A stretch of DNA of 45,223 bases from Candidatus Thioglobus sp. (GTDB lineage: Bacteria > Pseudomonadota > Gammaproteobacteria > PS1 > Pseudothioglobaceae). A program made the translations under genes and the position numbers. The stretch covers positions 1 to 45,223 of the forward strand of contig JABGQC010000009.1 in assembly GCA_018644675.1 (NCBI GenBank), given 5' to 3'. Below the pieces are notes generated by a model. It had not been told where the DNA came from and searched no databases. It saw only the letters and a list, made by a program, of their open reading frames with translations. Every line of letters starts with the position of its first letter. Position 1 is the first letter of the stretch. Shown here piece by piece: positions 1 to 11,091 of this stretch.

Positions 1-227
1 GCACTTAGATAATAAGCACTGGAATTGAGCGCGACATTACCTGTTAATAGGTAAGTATCCCCCTTGGTAATCTCACTATGATCAGCAACCACATCTAAGT
101 TTTTGTCAGTTGAAAGAGTTTGTTTAGGGAAAAGCAAGCGACTATCCTCACAGCTGAGTGAATACCCTTGGGCGCTAGCAGTTGTTGAGAATAAGATAAA
201 TGAACAAAGGACAAGTGAGTTTTTCAT
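1..227 (-). CDS. lptD: LptD (LPS assembly outer-membrane protein), 5' fragment
   Basis: Only the first ~75 codons lie in the window; the gene continues past base 1. Reading the minus strand from the ATG at 227 gives a classical signal peptide (hydrophobic core, ending in TASA before a Gln), then a Cys (YSLSCED) and a stretch of the type VVADHSEITKGDTYLLTGNV, which matches the OstA/LptA-like N-terminal domain of LptD. LptD forms the outer-membrane translocon that inserts lipopolysaccharide with LptE. An in-frame ATG at 236 is an alternative start; no clear Shine-Dalgarno decides between them. The gene is divergent from hflK. The assignment rests on a short fragment, so another OstA-domain protein is possible. 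Confidence 0.6.
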   Translation of the reverse strand, partial: MKNSLVLCSFILFSTTASAQGYSLSCEDSRLLFPKQTLSTDKNLDVVADHSEITKGDTYLLTGNVALNSSAYYLS

Positions 228-362
228 ACTAATCATGTTTTTTTAAAATTCATTTATTTTAACATCAACTAAATAGCAAATAGCCTGCATATATTAGTTA
301 CATAGCTAGGACTTTATTTGGGTAAAATAACTCAGGTTTTTAACAATAATGGAAGCATTTAA

Positions 363-1526
363 ATGGCTTGGAACGACAACAACAATCAAAACCCTTGGGG
401 TGGCAACAATCAAACACCACCAGAATTAGACGAGGTGATTAAAGAATTTAAAAGTAAATTTAACGGTATATTTGGTGGCAATAAGCCCACTGGATCAACA
501 GCAGCTCCCACTGCGCCACAAGGCAGTGTGAAATTTATCATTATTGTTGCACTACTAGTTTGGACGTTATCAGGCATTTATATTATTGATCCCGCTGAAA
601 AAGGTGTTGTTTTGCGTTTTGGTGCTTTCCAAGAAGAAACAGCCCAAGGACCTCACTGGCACCTACCATTTCCTATTGAAACTTTAAACAGAGTTAACGT
701 AGAGCAAATTAGAACAGCAGAAATTGGCTACCGTAATGTAGTTAAAGGCAGTCGAAACTTTGGCGGTAATGTTTCTTCGGAATCACTCATGCTTACTAAA
801 GATGAAAATATGATTGACGCTAAGTTTGCGGTTCAATACAAAATTAATGACGCTCAAGCTTATTTATTTAATGTGGCCAATCCAGATACAACGTTACGTC
901 AAGTATCTGAAAGTGCCATTCGTCAAATGGTTGGAAAAAATACCATGGATTTCATCTTAACAGAAGGTCGAGTTAGCATTGCTGATGACATTAAAGAAAG
1001 ATCTCAAGAGTTGCTAAATCTATACCAAACAGGCTTGCAAATTACTACAGTTAACATGCAGGATGCTCAGCCACCTGAGCAAGTTCAAGCGGCTTTTTCT
1101 GATGCAGTAAAGGCTCGTGAGGATAAGCAGCGTTTAATCAACGAATCGCAAACTTATGCCAACGATATCTTGCCAAAATCTCGTGGTTTAGCAGCAAGAT
1201 TACTTGAAGAATCTAAAGCCTATAAATCAGAAGTTGTTTCAAAATCTGAAGGTGAATCTTCAAGATTTAAACAAATTTTAGCAGAGTATGAAAAGGCGCC
1301 AGAGGTTACTAGAGAGCGTCTTTACCGTGAAACAATGGAAGGCGTGTTAGCAACTACTAGTAAAGTCGTGGTCGATTCAAAAGCCAACTCAATGATGTAT
1401 CTGCCAATCGACAAGCTAATCAACAGTAAGCAAAATACCACCCAAGCAACTTCTCAATCAAGTCAGGAGCAGGCGCAAACGCCTAATGATGCAAGAAATG
1501 TTTTTCGTAATAGAGGAGTAAGATAA
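363..1526 (+). CDS. hflK: HflK, FtsH protease modulator subunit
   Basis: HflK and HflC form a large inner-membrane SPFH complex that surrounds and modulates the FtsH protease. The 387-residue product starts with an Asn/Gln-rich cytoplasmic tail (MAWNDNNNQNPWGG), has one membrane helix near residues 55-75, then a band-7/SPFH domain that begins DPAEKGVVLRFGAFQEE and has the usual WHLPFPIE segment, followed by a long charged helical region and a Gln-rich C-terminus. The length is slightly below that of E. coli HflK. GGAAG lies 7 bases before the ATG and supports this start. The stop codon overlaps the hflC start by one base (TAATG), so the two are translationally coupled. Confidence 0.96.
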   Translation: MAWNDNNNQNPWGGNNQTPPELDEVIKEFKSKFNGIFGGNKPTGSTAAPTAPQGSVKFIIIVALLVWTLSGIYIIDPAEKGVVLRFGAFQEETAQGPHWHLPFPIETLNRVNVEQIRTAEIGYRNVVKGSRNFGGNVSSESLMLTKDENMIDAKFAVQYKINDAQAYLFNVANPDTTLRQVSESAIRQMVGKNTMDFILTEGRVSIADDIKERSQELLNLYQTGLQITTVNMQDAQPPEQVQAAFSDAVKAREDKQRLINESQTYANDILPKSRGLAARLLEESKAYKSEVVSKSEGESSRFKQILAEYEKAPEVTRERLYRETMEGVLATTSKVVVDSKANSMMYLPIDKLINSKQNTTQATSQSSQEQAQTPNDARNVFRNRGVR

Positions 1527-2383
1527 TGAAAAAATTTGGATTAATTATTGTTGCCGCATTATTTTTCGTTCTTAGTTCGGCGTTATATACTGTGGATGAA
1601 ACTCAAACAGCCATCAAGCTTCGTCTAGGTGAAATTGTTAGTGTTGAGAAAGAGGCAGGGCTAAAGCTGAAAATGCCATTTGTAAATAACGTGGTTAAGT
1701 TTGACGATCGTGTACAAACCCTTGATGCACCGTCTGAGCGTTTTTTAACCGGTGAAAAGAAAAACGTTATTGTTGACTCATATGTTAAATGGCGTATTAG
1801 TGACGCAGAGCAATTCTACAAATCAACCGGTGGTAATCTAGCCCGTACTAATAATCGTCTTGCACAAATTATCAAAACAGGGTTAAAGAGTGAGTTTTCA
1901 AAACGTACTATTGCCGATGTTGTCTCAGGTGAGCGTAGTGAAATTATGTCAAATATTGTAAAGCTTGCTAAAAATGATATTAGTCAATTTGGTATCGAAA
2001 TTGTGGATGTGCGTATTAAACGTATCGACTTATCTCAAGAGGTTTCAAACTCGGTTTACCGTCGAATGCAAGCAGAGCGACAGCGTGTAGCAAAAGAGTT
2101 TAGATCTAAAGGTGCTGAAGAAGCTGAAATTATTCGTGCAGCAGCAGATAAAGAAAGAACTATTATTTTGGCTGATGCTTACCGTGACTCTGAAGTAATT
2201 CGAGGTGAGGGCGATGCAATCTCAGCCGGAAACTATGCGCAAGCTTATAGTCAAAATGCTGATTTTTATTCATTCTATCGTTCATTAGAATCTTATAAAA
2301 AATCATTTTCTAATCAAAATGATATTATGGTGTTAAACCCAAATACAGAGTTCTTCCGTCACTTTAATCCAGAGGTTAAATAA
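1526..2383 (+). CDS. hflC: HflC, FtsH protease modulator subunit
   Basis: Partner of HflK in the membrane complex that regulates FtsH. The 285 residues contain an N-terminal membrane helix (residues ~4-22), an SPFH domain with the family phrase YTVDETQTAIKLRLGEIV, the segment VDSYVKWRISD, and a coiled region RRMQAERQRVAKEFRSKGAE typical of HflC. Length is close to the family norm (~290-335). It begins one base inside the hflK stop codon and ends 7 bases before hisZ, in the hflKC-hisZ-purA order common in beta- and gammaproteobacteria. Confidence 0.96.
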   Translation: MKKFGLIIVAALFFVLSSALYTVDETQTAIKLRLGEIVSVEKEAGLKLKMPFVNNVVKFDDRVQTLDAPSERFLTGEKKNVIVDSYVKWRISDAEQFYKSTGGNLARTNNRLAQIIKTGLKSEFSKRTIADVVSGERSEIMSNIVKLAKNDISQFGIEIVDVRIKRIDLSQEVSNSVYRRMQAERQRVAKEFRSKGAEEAEIIRAAADKERTIILADAYRDSEVIRGEGDAISAGNYAQAYSQNADFYSFYRSLESYKKSFSNQNDIMVLNPNTEFFRHFNPEVK

Positions 2384-2390
2384 CGAATTT

Positions 2391-3344
2391 ATGAATACCT
2401 GGCAGCTACCTGAAGGTATTGACGAGTTGAGTGGCGAGCAAGCGCTCAATTTTGAAATATTGCGACGTCAACTAATAGACCTATATACTAAAAAGGGTTT
2501 TGGCTTAGTTATTCCACCTATGGTAGAGCATGTGGATTCACTGCTTTTAACCAGTGATTCGGTTAATGAGAAAACCTTTAAATTTTTAGATCCTGTTAGT
2601 GGCAAGATGCTTGGCGTACATGCAGACATTACTCCACAAATTGCCCGTATTGATGCGCGAAGAGCTAGCAATAATGTTGAAAAATATTGCTACATTAACG
2701 CCATCCTGCAAACCAGTGCGGATGATTTTTATGATTCACGATCACCTATTCAGGCGGGCGCAGAACTATACGGATCTGATAAAACCTCAGCTGACGTTGA
2801 AGTGATTGAGTTAATGCTAGAAAGCTTAAAAATTCTATCAATTGACTCAATCGTTATTAGTCTTGGTAATGTTGCTATCTTTGATGCGCTTATTGCGCAA
2901 GAATCGCTAAATTCAGATCAAGCAAGTGAGTTGCGTCATATTTTTGCACATCGCTCATCTCCGGACTTGCAAGTGTTTATTGAAAAATATACACTGGTCA
3001 ATGCAGCCTTATTTGAATCCCTAATTAAGTTAGAGGGTGATCACACCGCACTAGCAAAAGCCACAGAATTATTTGCAAATTTTCCAGATGCACTCAATGC
3101 AATTGAAGATTTACAAGCAATCGATCAAGCACTGAAGAATATCAACATACAAGCAAGCTATGATTTGGCTGAGTTACAAACCTATGAGTATCATACCGGG
3201 GTTGTATTTTCAGCTTACAGTCAAAAATACTCTAAAGCTCTAGCACAAGGTGGGCGTTATAACGGTATTGGCGAGTCTTTTGGTCAGTCAAGAGCAGCCA
3301 CAGGATTTTCATTTGATTTGAAGTTTTTATCTCAATCAAAATAG
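2391..3344 (+). CDS. hisZ: HisZ, ATP phosphoribosyltransferase regulatory subunit
   Basis: HisZ is a catalytically inactive paralogue of histidyl-tRNA synthetase that binds the short form of HisG and makes the first step of histidine synthesis active and feedback-controlled. The 317-residue product begins WQLPEGIDELSGEQA, has the class II synthetase motif 2-like segment with LGVHADITPQIARIDARR, and ends with a motif 3-like ALAQGGRYNGIGESFG. It is shorter than many HisZ proteins (~380-390), mainly in the middle and at the C-terminus. No hisG is in the window; the location after hflKC and before purA is the usual one. Its presence implies a short-form HisG elsewhere in the genome. Confidence 0.9.
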   Translation: MNTWQLPEGIDELSGEQALNFEILRRQLIDLYTKKGFGLVIPPMVEHVDSLLLTSDSVNEKTFKFLDPVSGKMLGVHADITPQIARIDARRASNNVEKYCYINAILQTSADDFYDSRSPIQAGAELYGSDKTSADVEVIELMLESLKILSIDSIVISLGNVAIFDALIAQESLNSDQASELRHIFAHRSSPDLQVFIEKYTLVNAALFESLIKLEGDHTALAKATELFANFPDALNAIEDLQAIDQALKNINIQASYDLAELQTYEYHTGVVFSAYSQKYSKALAQGGRYNGIGESFGQSRAATGFSFDLKFLSQSK

Positions 3345-3354
3345 TTATCATTAA

Positions 3355-4701
<1,347 letters not shown>

Positions 4702-4704
4702 TCT

Positions 4705-6870
4705 ATGAGCGATCCGCACCAAAAAAGAGAGGCAAAGAAGTACGATAATCCCATTCCATCAAGGGAGCACATCCTGTCTTTTTTCAAGAAAAAGCCATTA
4801 TCAAAATATGACTTATTCGACTTACTAGAAGTAGAAGGCAAACAAAAAAAACCATTAACACACCGCCTAAAAGCCATGGTTCGAGATGAGCAGCTGGATT
4901 ATAACAAAGACGGGGACTTTATCATTTTCGATCCAAATGCAGGTATTAAAATTGGTACGGTAGTTGCTAATCCTAAAGGTTTTGGTTTTTTAAAGCTAGA
5001 AGAAGGTGGTAAAGATTTAAGACTAAACTCACGCCAAATGCAGCTAGTTTTTCATGGTGACAAGGTTAAGGCGCGCTTAATCAGCAAGCGTGGTGATGCA
5101 AAAATTATTGAAGTATTAGAAAGTGTTAAGTCTGTTGTGGCTCGATTGCACATTACTGAAGAGGGTGCTCACGCCGTGGTTGATGACAAGCGCATTCGTA
5201 ATAACATCAATATTCCAAAGATTAGTGATGAAAACACCAATGAGCAAATTGTTGTCGTTGAGATCACCAAATCACCAACATTCAAATCATTAGCAGAAGG
5301 CAGAATTGTCCATATTCTAGGCTCATACATGGATGAAGGTGTGGAAACTGACGCAGCTTTATATCGTAACGGTATTCCGATTGATTTTTCAGACGAAGCC
5401 TTAGCGCAAACTGCCAAAATCCCAGCTGAAGTAACCAAGCAAGATAAGGCAGGTCGTGTTGATATTACTGACATGAAGCTAGTCACGATTGATGGTGAAG
5501 ACTCTAAAGACTTCGATGATGCAGTATTTGCCGAATCTACTGCCAACGGTTGGAAGTTAGTAGTCGCTATTGCTGATGTTTCTCATTATGTTGCTGAAGG
5601 TACGGCACTAGATGCGGATGCTATTGAACGAGGTAATTCAGTTTACTTCCCGCGTCGAGTAGTACCAATGCTACCTGAAGCCTTATCAAATGGCCTATGC
5701 TCCATTAATCCTGGTGTAGAGCGTCTATGTATGACTTGTGAGATGAACATTGATGCAGACGGAAATTTGCTTGATTATAAATTCTACCCAGCAGTTATGT
5801 TCTCACATGCGCGCTTAACCTATACCAAAGTAAGTGACATTTTAGAGCATGACAATCAAGAATTGAAAACTGAATTTAAGCCTGTACTAGACAACTTAAA
5901 CGATCTTTACGATCTTTACAAAGTGTTAAAAGCTGCTAGAACCAAACGTGGTGTAATGGACTTTGACCGCATTGAATCGCAAATCCTATTTAATGATAAC
6001 GGAAAAATTGATAACATCATTGCTCGCTCAAGAAATGATGCACACAAACTAATTGAAGAATGCATGCTTATGGCCAACCAGGCTACAGCAAAATTCTTAG
6101 GTGAAAATAAAGAAGATTTCTTATACCGAATCCATCCAAAACCAACCGCTGAAAAAGTAGAAGTAACCCGCCAATTCTTAACGGCCGTTGGATTAACACT
6201 TGAAGGTGGCGATCAGCCAGACTCTAAACACTTTGCTAAAGTGCTAGAGGACGCCAAAGGGCGAGATGATGAAAATATCATTAAAACGGTGGTGCTTCGT
6301 ACCATGAAGCAAGCGGTATATACACCGGCTAACGAAGGTCACTTTGGCTTGGCATTTGATGATTACACTCACTTTACATCGCCAATTAGAAGATATCCAG
6401 ACCTACTAGTACACCGCGCTATTAATCGTGTGCTGAACAAAAAAGAACCATCATTTGTTGGTAAATTGGTCAAAAAAGTAATTGGCAACAAAGAGAAAAA
6501 ACCTTCTAAAAAGATGGTCGAGCTGGGTGCAAGCTTATCAGTTACTGAGCGCCGTGCTGATGAAGCCTCTCGTGATGTTGAACAGTGGCTTAAGTGTGAA
6601 TACATGCGTGACAAAGTTGGCGAAACATTCAACGGTGTTATTTCAGGCGTTGCTGGCTTTGGTATTTTTATCGAACTAACTGAAGTATTTGTCGAAGGTA
6701 TGATTTCAGTACGAGATCTTCAAGATGATTACTACAATTTTGATGACGTTCATCACCAGCTAAAAGGTGATCGCACTGGTAAAGTATTCCGCTTAGGTGA
6801 CACCATTAAAATCCAAATTGCCTCGGTTAATTTGGATGACAGACAAATGGTGTTTATTCCAGTCGACTAA
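4705..6870 (+). CDS. rnr: RNase R, 3'-5' exoribonuclease
   Basis: RNase R degrades structured RNA in rRNA and mRNA turnover. The 721-residue product has an N-terminal winged-helix region (PIPSREHILSFFKKKPLSKY), cold-shock domains with GTVVANPKGFGFL, the RNB catalytic domain with the Asp cluster GEDSKDFDDAV near residues 264-274, the FTSPIRRYPDLLVHR motif, and a C-terminal S1 domain (NGVISGVAGFGIFIEL). It ends soon after the S1 domain and lacks the long Lys-rich tail of E. coli RNase R (813 residues). It sits 3 bases after purA, as in many gammaproteobacteria. Confidence 0.96.
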   Translation: MSDPHQKREAKKYDNPIPSREHILSFFKKKPLSKYDLFDLLEVEGKQKKPLTHRLKAMVRDEQLDYNKDGDFIIFDPNAGIKIGTVVANPKGFGFLKLEEGGKDLRLNSRQMQLVFHGDKVKARLISKRGDAKIIEVLESVKSVVARLHITEEGAHAVVDDKRIRNNINIPKISDENTNEQIVVVEITKSPTFKSLAEGRIVHILGSYMDEGVETDAALYRNGIPIDFSDEALAQTAKIPAEVTKQDKAGRVDITDMKLVTIDGEDSKDFDDAVFAESTANGWKLVVAIADVSHYVAEGTALDADAIERGNSVYFPRRVVPMLPEALSNGLCSINPGVERLCMTCEMNIDADGNLLDYKFYPAVMFSHARLTYTKVSDILEHDNQELKTEFKPVLDNLNDLYDLYKVLKAARTKRGVMDFDRIESQILFNDNGKIDNIIARSRNDAHKLIEECMLMANQATAKFLGENKEDFLYRIHPKPTAEKVEVTRQFLTAVGLTLEGGDQPDSKHFAKVLEDAKGRDDENIIKTVVLRTMKQAVYTPANEGHFGLAFDDYTHFTSPIRRYPDLLVHRAINRVLNKKEPSFVGKLVKKVIGNKEKKPSKKMVELGASLSVTERRADEASRDVEQWLKCEYMRDKVGETFNGVISGVAGFGIFIELTEVFVEGMISVRDLQDDYYNFDDVHHQLKGDRTGKVFRLGDTIKIQIASVNLDDRQMVFIPVD

Positions 6871-6905
6871 TAAATATCATAAACAGATTGCTACAATAAG
6901 ACTGC

Positions 6906-7388
6906 ATGCATATAGAAATCGTAACAGCAGACTACCTTAATAAATCACATAAAACTGATTTGCAGTCGTTACTTAGTATGTATGCAAAAGATCTAATGGG
7001 TGGCGGAAGACCTCTTGAGCAGAATATTGTAGGTAATGTTGTAACTGAATTATCAAAGCTTAGTCATGCCTTTAGTGTACTTGTCTATGCCGATGGCAAG
7101 GCTGTAGGATTTTCCAATTGTTTTGAATTGTTCTCAACATTTCTATGCAAGCCATTAATAAATATTCACGACTTGGCTGTCATCGACAGTCACAGGGGGC
7201 TAGGCATAAGCCAGATGATTTTGCAAAAAATAGAAGACATAGCAATAGAAAAAGGTTGTTGCAAGGTCACGTTAGAAGTTCTTAGCAAAAACGAGACCGC
7301 AAAAGCTGCCTATACAAAGTTTGGATTTTCAGATTACCATTTAGACACAGACACAGGGAGCGCCCTGTTCTGGCAAAAAACACTTTAA
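6906..7388 (+). CDS. GNAT family N-acetyltransferase
   Basis: A 160-residue GNAT-fold acetyltransferase, so it probably transfers an acyl group from acyl-CoA to an amine. Motif A is visible as HDLAVIDSHRGLGISQMIL, followed by LEVLSKNETAKAAYTKFGF, the usual motif B pattern in which a Tyr contacts CoA. The substrate cannot be told from sequence. It begins 35 bases after rnr on the same strand and its stop is 15 bases from the converging ilvD stop. No strong ribosome site precedes the ATG. Confidence 0.85.
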   Translation: MHIEIVTADYLNKSHKTDLQSLLSMYAKDLMGGGRPLEQNIVGNVVTELSKLSHAFSVLVYADGKAVGFSNCFELFSTFLCKPLINIHDLAVIDSHRGLGISQMILQKIEDIAIEKGCCKVTLEVLSKNETAKAAYTKFGFSDYHLDTDTGSALFWQKTL

Positions 7389-7402
7389 CTTAGTATAAAA
7401 AA

Positions 7403-9097
7403 CTAATCCAGCTCGGTTCTGAGCATTGCACCGTTACTAGCATTTCTAACTAGTAATCGATATTGCTGTAACCACTTAGAGCTTAGAGTTTTCTTAATTG
7501 GCTTGAAGTTAGCTTTTCGAGTAGCAATCTCATCTTCTGATAAGTCAACACTTAGGATGTATTCATCCACATCAATGTGAATTTTATCACCATCTTTAAG
7601 TAAGCCAATCATGCCGCCTTCAGCAGCTTCAGGAGAAACATGCCCAATAGAAGCGCCACGTGTCGCACCTGAGAAACGACCATCAGTAATAAGGGCGACT
7701 TTATCACCCAAGCCCATACCCATAATTAGCGATGTAGGTGCAAGCATTTCCTGCATACCAGGTCCACCTTTAGGCCCCTCATAACGAATAACTACCACAT
7801 CTCCAGCTTTAACTTTGCCACCCTTAATGCCATCAATGCAATCATCTTGAGAGTCAAAACAAACCGCACTACCAGTAAATACACGATCACCGGTAATGCC
7901 GGCGGTTTTAATCACTGCACCTTGCTCTGCCAAGTTGCCATACAAAATTGCCAAACCGCCTACTTTAGAATATGGATTGTCAATGGTATGAATAATATTG
8001 GTATCTTTAATCTCGGCACCACTGATTTTTTCATACAAAGTTTCGCCACTAATGGTTGGGTTGTCGATTAACACCTCGCCACGTTTGTTCATCTCGTGCA
8101 TCACCGCATTAACGCCACCGGCAGTGTTAATATCTTCCATATGTACAGTTGAAAGCGAAGGAGAGATCTTAGCAATATGCGATACGTTTTTACTAATTTT
8201 GTTAATATCACTAAGCTGAAAATCAGAATTTGCCTCTTGCGCAATAGCCAACATATGAAGCACAGTGTTAGAGCTACCGCCCATGGCCATGTCAACAGCA
8301 AAGGCATTGCGTACAGCGTTATCATTTAAGATATTTTGCATGTTGAATTTATCTCGATCTTCCTGATTTTCCATTAAGGCAATTTCACAAACACGGCGAG
8401 CCGCCTGACGATAAAGCACTTCACGCTCAGGTGTCAGTGCCAAAATAGTGCCGTTACCTGGAAGGGCGATGCCCATTGCCTCCATTAGCGTATTCATAGA
8501 ATTAGCAGTAAACATACCCGAGCAACTACCGCCACTTGGGCAAGCATTACACTCAATATCTTTAAGCTCATCATCAGAAATTTTGCCTGTTTCATGCTTG
8601 CCAACCGCTTCAAAAGCGGTGGCTAAATCAATTGCTGTACCGTCTTTTGTATGGCCTTTTTTCATCGGACCGCCTGAGACGAATACTGTCGGCACATTAA
8701 CACGTTGAGCGCCCATAATCATGCCAGGTACGATTTTGTCGCAATTTGGAATAGCAATCATCGCATCAAGCTTGTGTGCGTTCATCACCGTTTCAATAGA
8801 ATTGGCAATGAGCTCTCTAGAAGGTAGAGAGAATAGCATGCCGTCATGCCCCATGGCAATGCCGTCATCCACACCAATGGTGTTAAACTCAAATGGCACG
8901 CAGCCGGCAGCACGAATCTCATCTTTAATGATGGCTGCCACTTTATCCAAGAAATAATGGCCAGGAATAATCTCAATAAAAGAGTTGGCAACACCAATAA
9001 AAGGCTTGTCAAAGTCTTCATCTTTTAGCCCAGTTGCTCTTAATAAAGAACGGTGCGGTGTTTTATCAAACCCTTTTTTTACTGTATCACTTCTCAT
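7403..9097 (-). CDS. ilvD: IlvD, dihydroxy-acid dehydratase
   Basis: Dehydrates 2,3-dihydroxy-isovalerate and -methylvalerate in valine and isoleucine synthesis using an Fe-S cluster. The chosen start ([20 protein letters not shown]) is the typical IlvD N-terminus and gives 564 residues, a normal length for the [2Fe-2S]-type enzymes; the open frame extends 19 codons upstream, but that part ([14 protein letters not shown]) looks untranslated. Cluster ligands are seen in [11 protein letters not shown] and [27 protein letters not shown] and [11 protein letters not shown] are conserved near the C-terminus. It stands alone on the minus strand, divergent from the ArgA-like acetyltransferase. Confidence 0.96.
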   Translation of the reverse strand: MRSDTVKKGFDKTPHRSLLRATGLKDEDFDKPFIGVANSFIEIIPGHYFLDKVAAIIKDEIRAAGCVPFEFNTIGVDDGIAMGHDGMLFSLPSRELIANSIETVMNAHKLDAMIAIPNCDKIVPGMIMGAQRVNVPTVFVSGGPMKKGHTKDGTAIDLATAFEAVGKHETGKISDDELKDIECNACPSGGSCSGMFTANSMNTLMEAMGIALPGNGTILALTPEREVLYRQAARRVCEIALMENQEDRDKFNMQNILNDNAVRNAFAVDMAMGGSSNTVLHMLAIAQEANSDFQLSDINKISKNVSHIAKISPSLSTVHMEDINTAGGVNAVMHEMNKRGEVLIDNPTISGETLYEKISGAEIKDTNIIHTIDNPYSKVGGLAILYGNLAEQGAVIKTAGITGDRVFTGSAVCFDSQDDCIDGIKGGKVKAGDVVVIRYEGPKGGPGMQEMLAPTSLIMGMGLGDKVALITDGRFSGATRGASIGHVSPEAAEGGMIGLLKDGDKIHIDVDEYILSVDLSEDEIATRKANFKPIKKTLSSKWLQQYRLLVRNASNGAMLRTELD

Positions 9098-9176
9098 TTT
9101 CTTGTTTTCGAATAAATAAAATTTAAATTTTAGACTAAAATAGGCGTCTCTCATTAAAGTTTTAGATGCGTATATT

Positions 9177-9602
9177 GTGGATAAGGTCAGTCAAATTTTA
9201 AATTTAATCCAGCCTTTTGTTGACGAGGGCAAAATTTTATCTAGAAGCAAAGATGAGATTGAGCAAAATATTAATGATTTTGTCTTGTTATTTAATGATG
9301 ACCAGCTCATTGCCTGCGCAGGGCTTAAAGATTGCCAAGAAGGTGCTGTGGGTGAGATTTATTCGCTTGCTGTAGCTCAGAATGTCCAAAATAAGGGGCT
9401 TTCAAAGAAACTACTAACCAAGATACTAGAAAGTGCAAAACAAAGACAATTTGCCAAAATTTTTGCACTGACTAAATTTGGCACAAATTGGTTTACAAAA
9501 AATGGCTTTACCCAAATGCAAATATCCGATCTTCCAAGTAAGCGCCAACAATATTTTAATCACGATCGCAACTCTTCAATCTTTTTTAAGGATGTAAACT
9601 AA
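9177..9602 (+). CDS. ArgA-like short N-acetylglutamate synthase (GNAT domain only)
   Basis: The 141-residue protein aligns, from memory of E. coli ArgA, with the C-terminal acetyltransferase domain of N-acetylglutamate synthase: [62 protein letters not shown] and [17 protein letters not shown] all have counterparts there. The amino-acid-kinase domain of full-length ArgA is missing. It may make N-acetylglutamate for arginine synthesis as a short-form enzyme, or acetylate another amine. The start is GTG at 9177; no ATG is available in frame. The stop overlaps the rnt start by one base. Confidence 0.75.
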   Translation: MDKVSQILNLIQPFVDEGKILSRSKDEIEQNINDFVLLFNDDQLIACAGLKDCQEGAVGEIYSLAVAQNVQNKGLSKKLLTKILESAKQRQFAKIFALTKFGTNWFTKNGFTQMQISDLPSKRQQYFNHDRNSSIFFKDVN

Positions 9603-10207
9603 TGCAAATTAACGAGCGTATTCGTGGCTACTTGCCAGTTGTTATCGATATTGAAACAGCAGGATTTAATCATCAAACTGATGCAATGCTTGAGATTTGC
9701 GCGGTCATTATCGGCATCGATGAAGCTGGTAAATTTTACTCAAAAGAGCCTCAGCATTTTCACACCGAGCCTTTCAAAGGCGCAAATCTTGAGCCTGCTG
9801 CTTTAAAATTTAACGGCATTGATGTAGATAATCCGCTACGTGGCGCTATTAGTGAAAAGCTGGCATTAAACGATATGTTTAAAACCATTCGTACTGAGAT
9901 GAAAGAAGAGAATTGCACACGTTCAATTTTAGTAGGGCATAACGCTTTTTTTGATTTAGGATTTTTATACGCTGCTAGTGATAGATCAAAACTTAAAAAC
10001 CCTTTTCACCAATTCTCCACCATTGATACAGTTAGCTTGTCGGCATTGGTTTATGGTGAAACGGTTCTGGCCAAAGCCATTGCCAAAGCGGGTATTGAAT
10101 TTGACAACACACAAGCGCATTCGGCACTATACGACACAGTTAAAACGGCTGAGTTATTTTGTCAGATTTTTAACCATTATGAGTTTGGCTCAATCTCAAA
10201 AAACTGA
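9602..10207 (+). CDS. rnt: RNase T, 3' exoribonuclease
   Basis: RNase T trims the 3' ends of tRNAs and other stable RNAs. The 201-residue DEDDh exonuclease shows VVIDIETAGFNHQTDAMLEI (Exo I, with the catalytic Asp and Glu), LVGHNAFFDLGFL (Exo II) and AHSALYDTVKTAEL (Exo III, His and Asp), in the spacing of the RNase T family. It is coupled to the acetyltransferase upstream through a shared base. Its 3' end overlaps the end of pxpC on the opposite strand by 31 bases. Confidence 0.92.
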   Translation: MQINERIRGYLPVVIDIETAGFNHQTDAMLEICAVIIGIDEAGKFYSKEPQHFHTEPFKGANLEPAALKFNGIDVDNPLRGAISEKLALNDMFKTIRTEMKEENCTRSILVGHNAFFDLGFLYAASDRSKLKNPFHQFSTIDTVSLSALVYGETVLAKAIAKAGIEFDNTQAHSALYDTVKTAELFCQIFNHYEFGSISKN

Positions 10208-11091
10208 TTAAATTTCAGCCTTTCTTTTTGCGCTTGATGAATATCCATTAACTCAAACTTAACTTTTGCATTTGGCTGTTTTTGTGCAAGCTTTGCCAGG
10301 TCTAATGAAAACACCGTGCCAATCTTTAGATAGCCACCAATCGTTGGCGCATCTTTTAATAGGATGATAGGCAAACCGTTAGTGGCAATCTCAACACTGC
10401 CGTAGCTCATGCCTTCAGAGATCATTTTGTCTTTTTTAATCGCAATAGGCGCACCATCTAGCCGACACCCAGTACGATCATTGGCCTGACTAACACGATA
10501 GCTTTGACTAAAAAATAAGGTTTTTTGAGAGTCGCTAAAGATGTCATACTGATAGCTGGGTAACAGCCTTAAAGCAATATCATGATCATAATTAGGAAGA
10601 TATTGTGGCACCATAAAACGCGCCAATTGACCACTCGAAGGCTGGCAAGACAATACGTCATTTTTGGCTAATTTTGTGCCAATATTTTCACGCAAATTAA
10701 TTGATCTTGAGCCATACAACACGGGTGTCTCAAACCCTCCTTTAACAGCTAAATAAGTACGTATACCGTGAATGGGTAAATTCCAACTTAATACATCTGA
10801 TTTCTTAATCTGGATATTGCGCCAAATTGGCGCCAGTTGGCCGTTGATTTTAAAGCCAAGATCGGCACCACAAACGCAAATAAGCATATCATCAAGTGCT
10901 TTAAGCTCAACCCCTCCAAACGTAATTTCCAAAACCGCATTGTTAAAGTTATTCTCAAGTAAATAATTAGCCCAACTAAAGGCATGCTCATCCATCACCC
11001 CAGACTGACTCATGCCATAAGCGCCATGACACAGACGCCCATAGTCTTGAATGGTGGATAAAAACCCTGGCTTGATAACTTTAAAGCTCAT
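10177..11091 (-). CDS. pxpC: PxpC, 5-oxoprolinase subunit C
   Basis: Third subunit of the ATP-dependent bacterial 5-oxoprolinase (PxpABC), which hydrolyses 5-oxoproline to glutamate. The 304-residue product is of the KipA/AHS2 (allophanate hydrolase C-terminal-like) family: it starts FKVIKPGFLSTIQDYGRLCH, continues GMSQSGVMDEHAFSWANYLL and has NDRTGCRLDG and SYGSVEIATNGLPIILLKD. The start overlaps the pxpB stop by four bases (ATGA). The 3' end runs 31 bases into rnt on the other strand. Confidence 0.92.
   Translation of the reverse strand: MSFKVIKPGFLSTIQDYGRLCHGAYGMSQSGVMDEHAFSWANYLLENNFNNAVLEITFGGVELKALDDMLICVCGADLGFKINGQLAPIWRNIQIKKSDVLSWNLPIHGIRTYLAVKGGFETPVLYGSRSINLRENIGTKLAKNDVLSCQPSSGQLARFMVPQYLPNYDHDIALRLLPSYQYDIFSDSQKTLFFSQSYRVSQANDRTGCRLDGAPIAIKKDKMISEGMSYGSVEIATNGLPIILLKDAPTIGGYLKIGTVFSLDLAKLAQKQPNAKVKFELMDIHQAQKERLKFNQFFEIEPNS

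Noticed and set aside
9098..9154. N-terminal extension of IlvD
   Set aside because: The 19 additional residues (FYLFENKK before the Met) are AT-rich and not found in Ilv[10 protein letters not shown] is the normal start.
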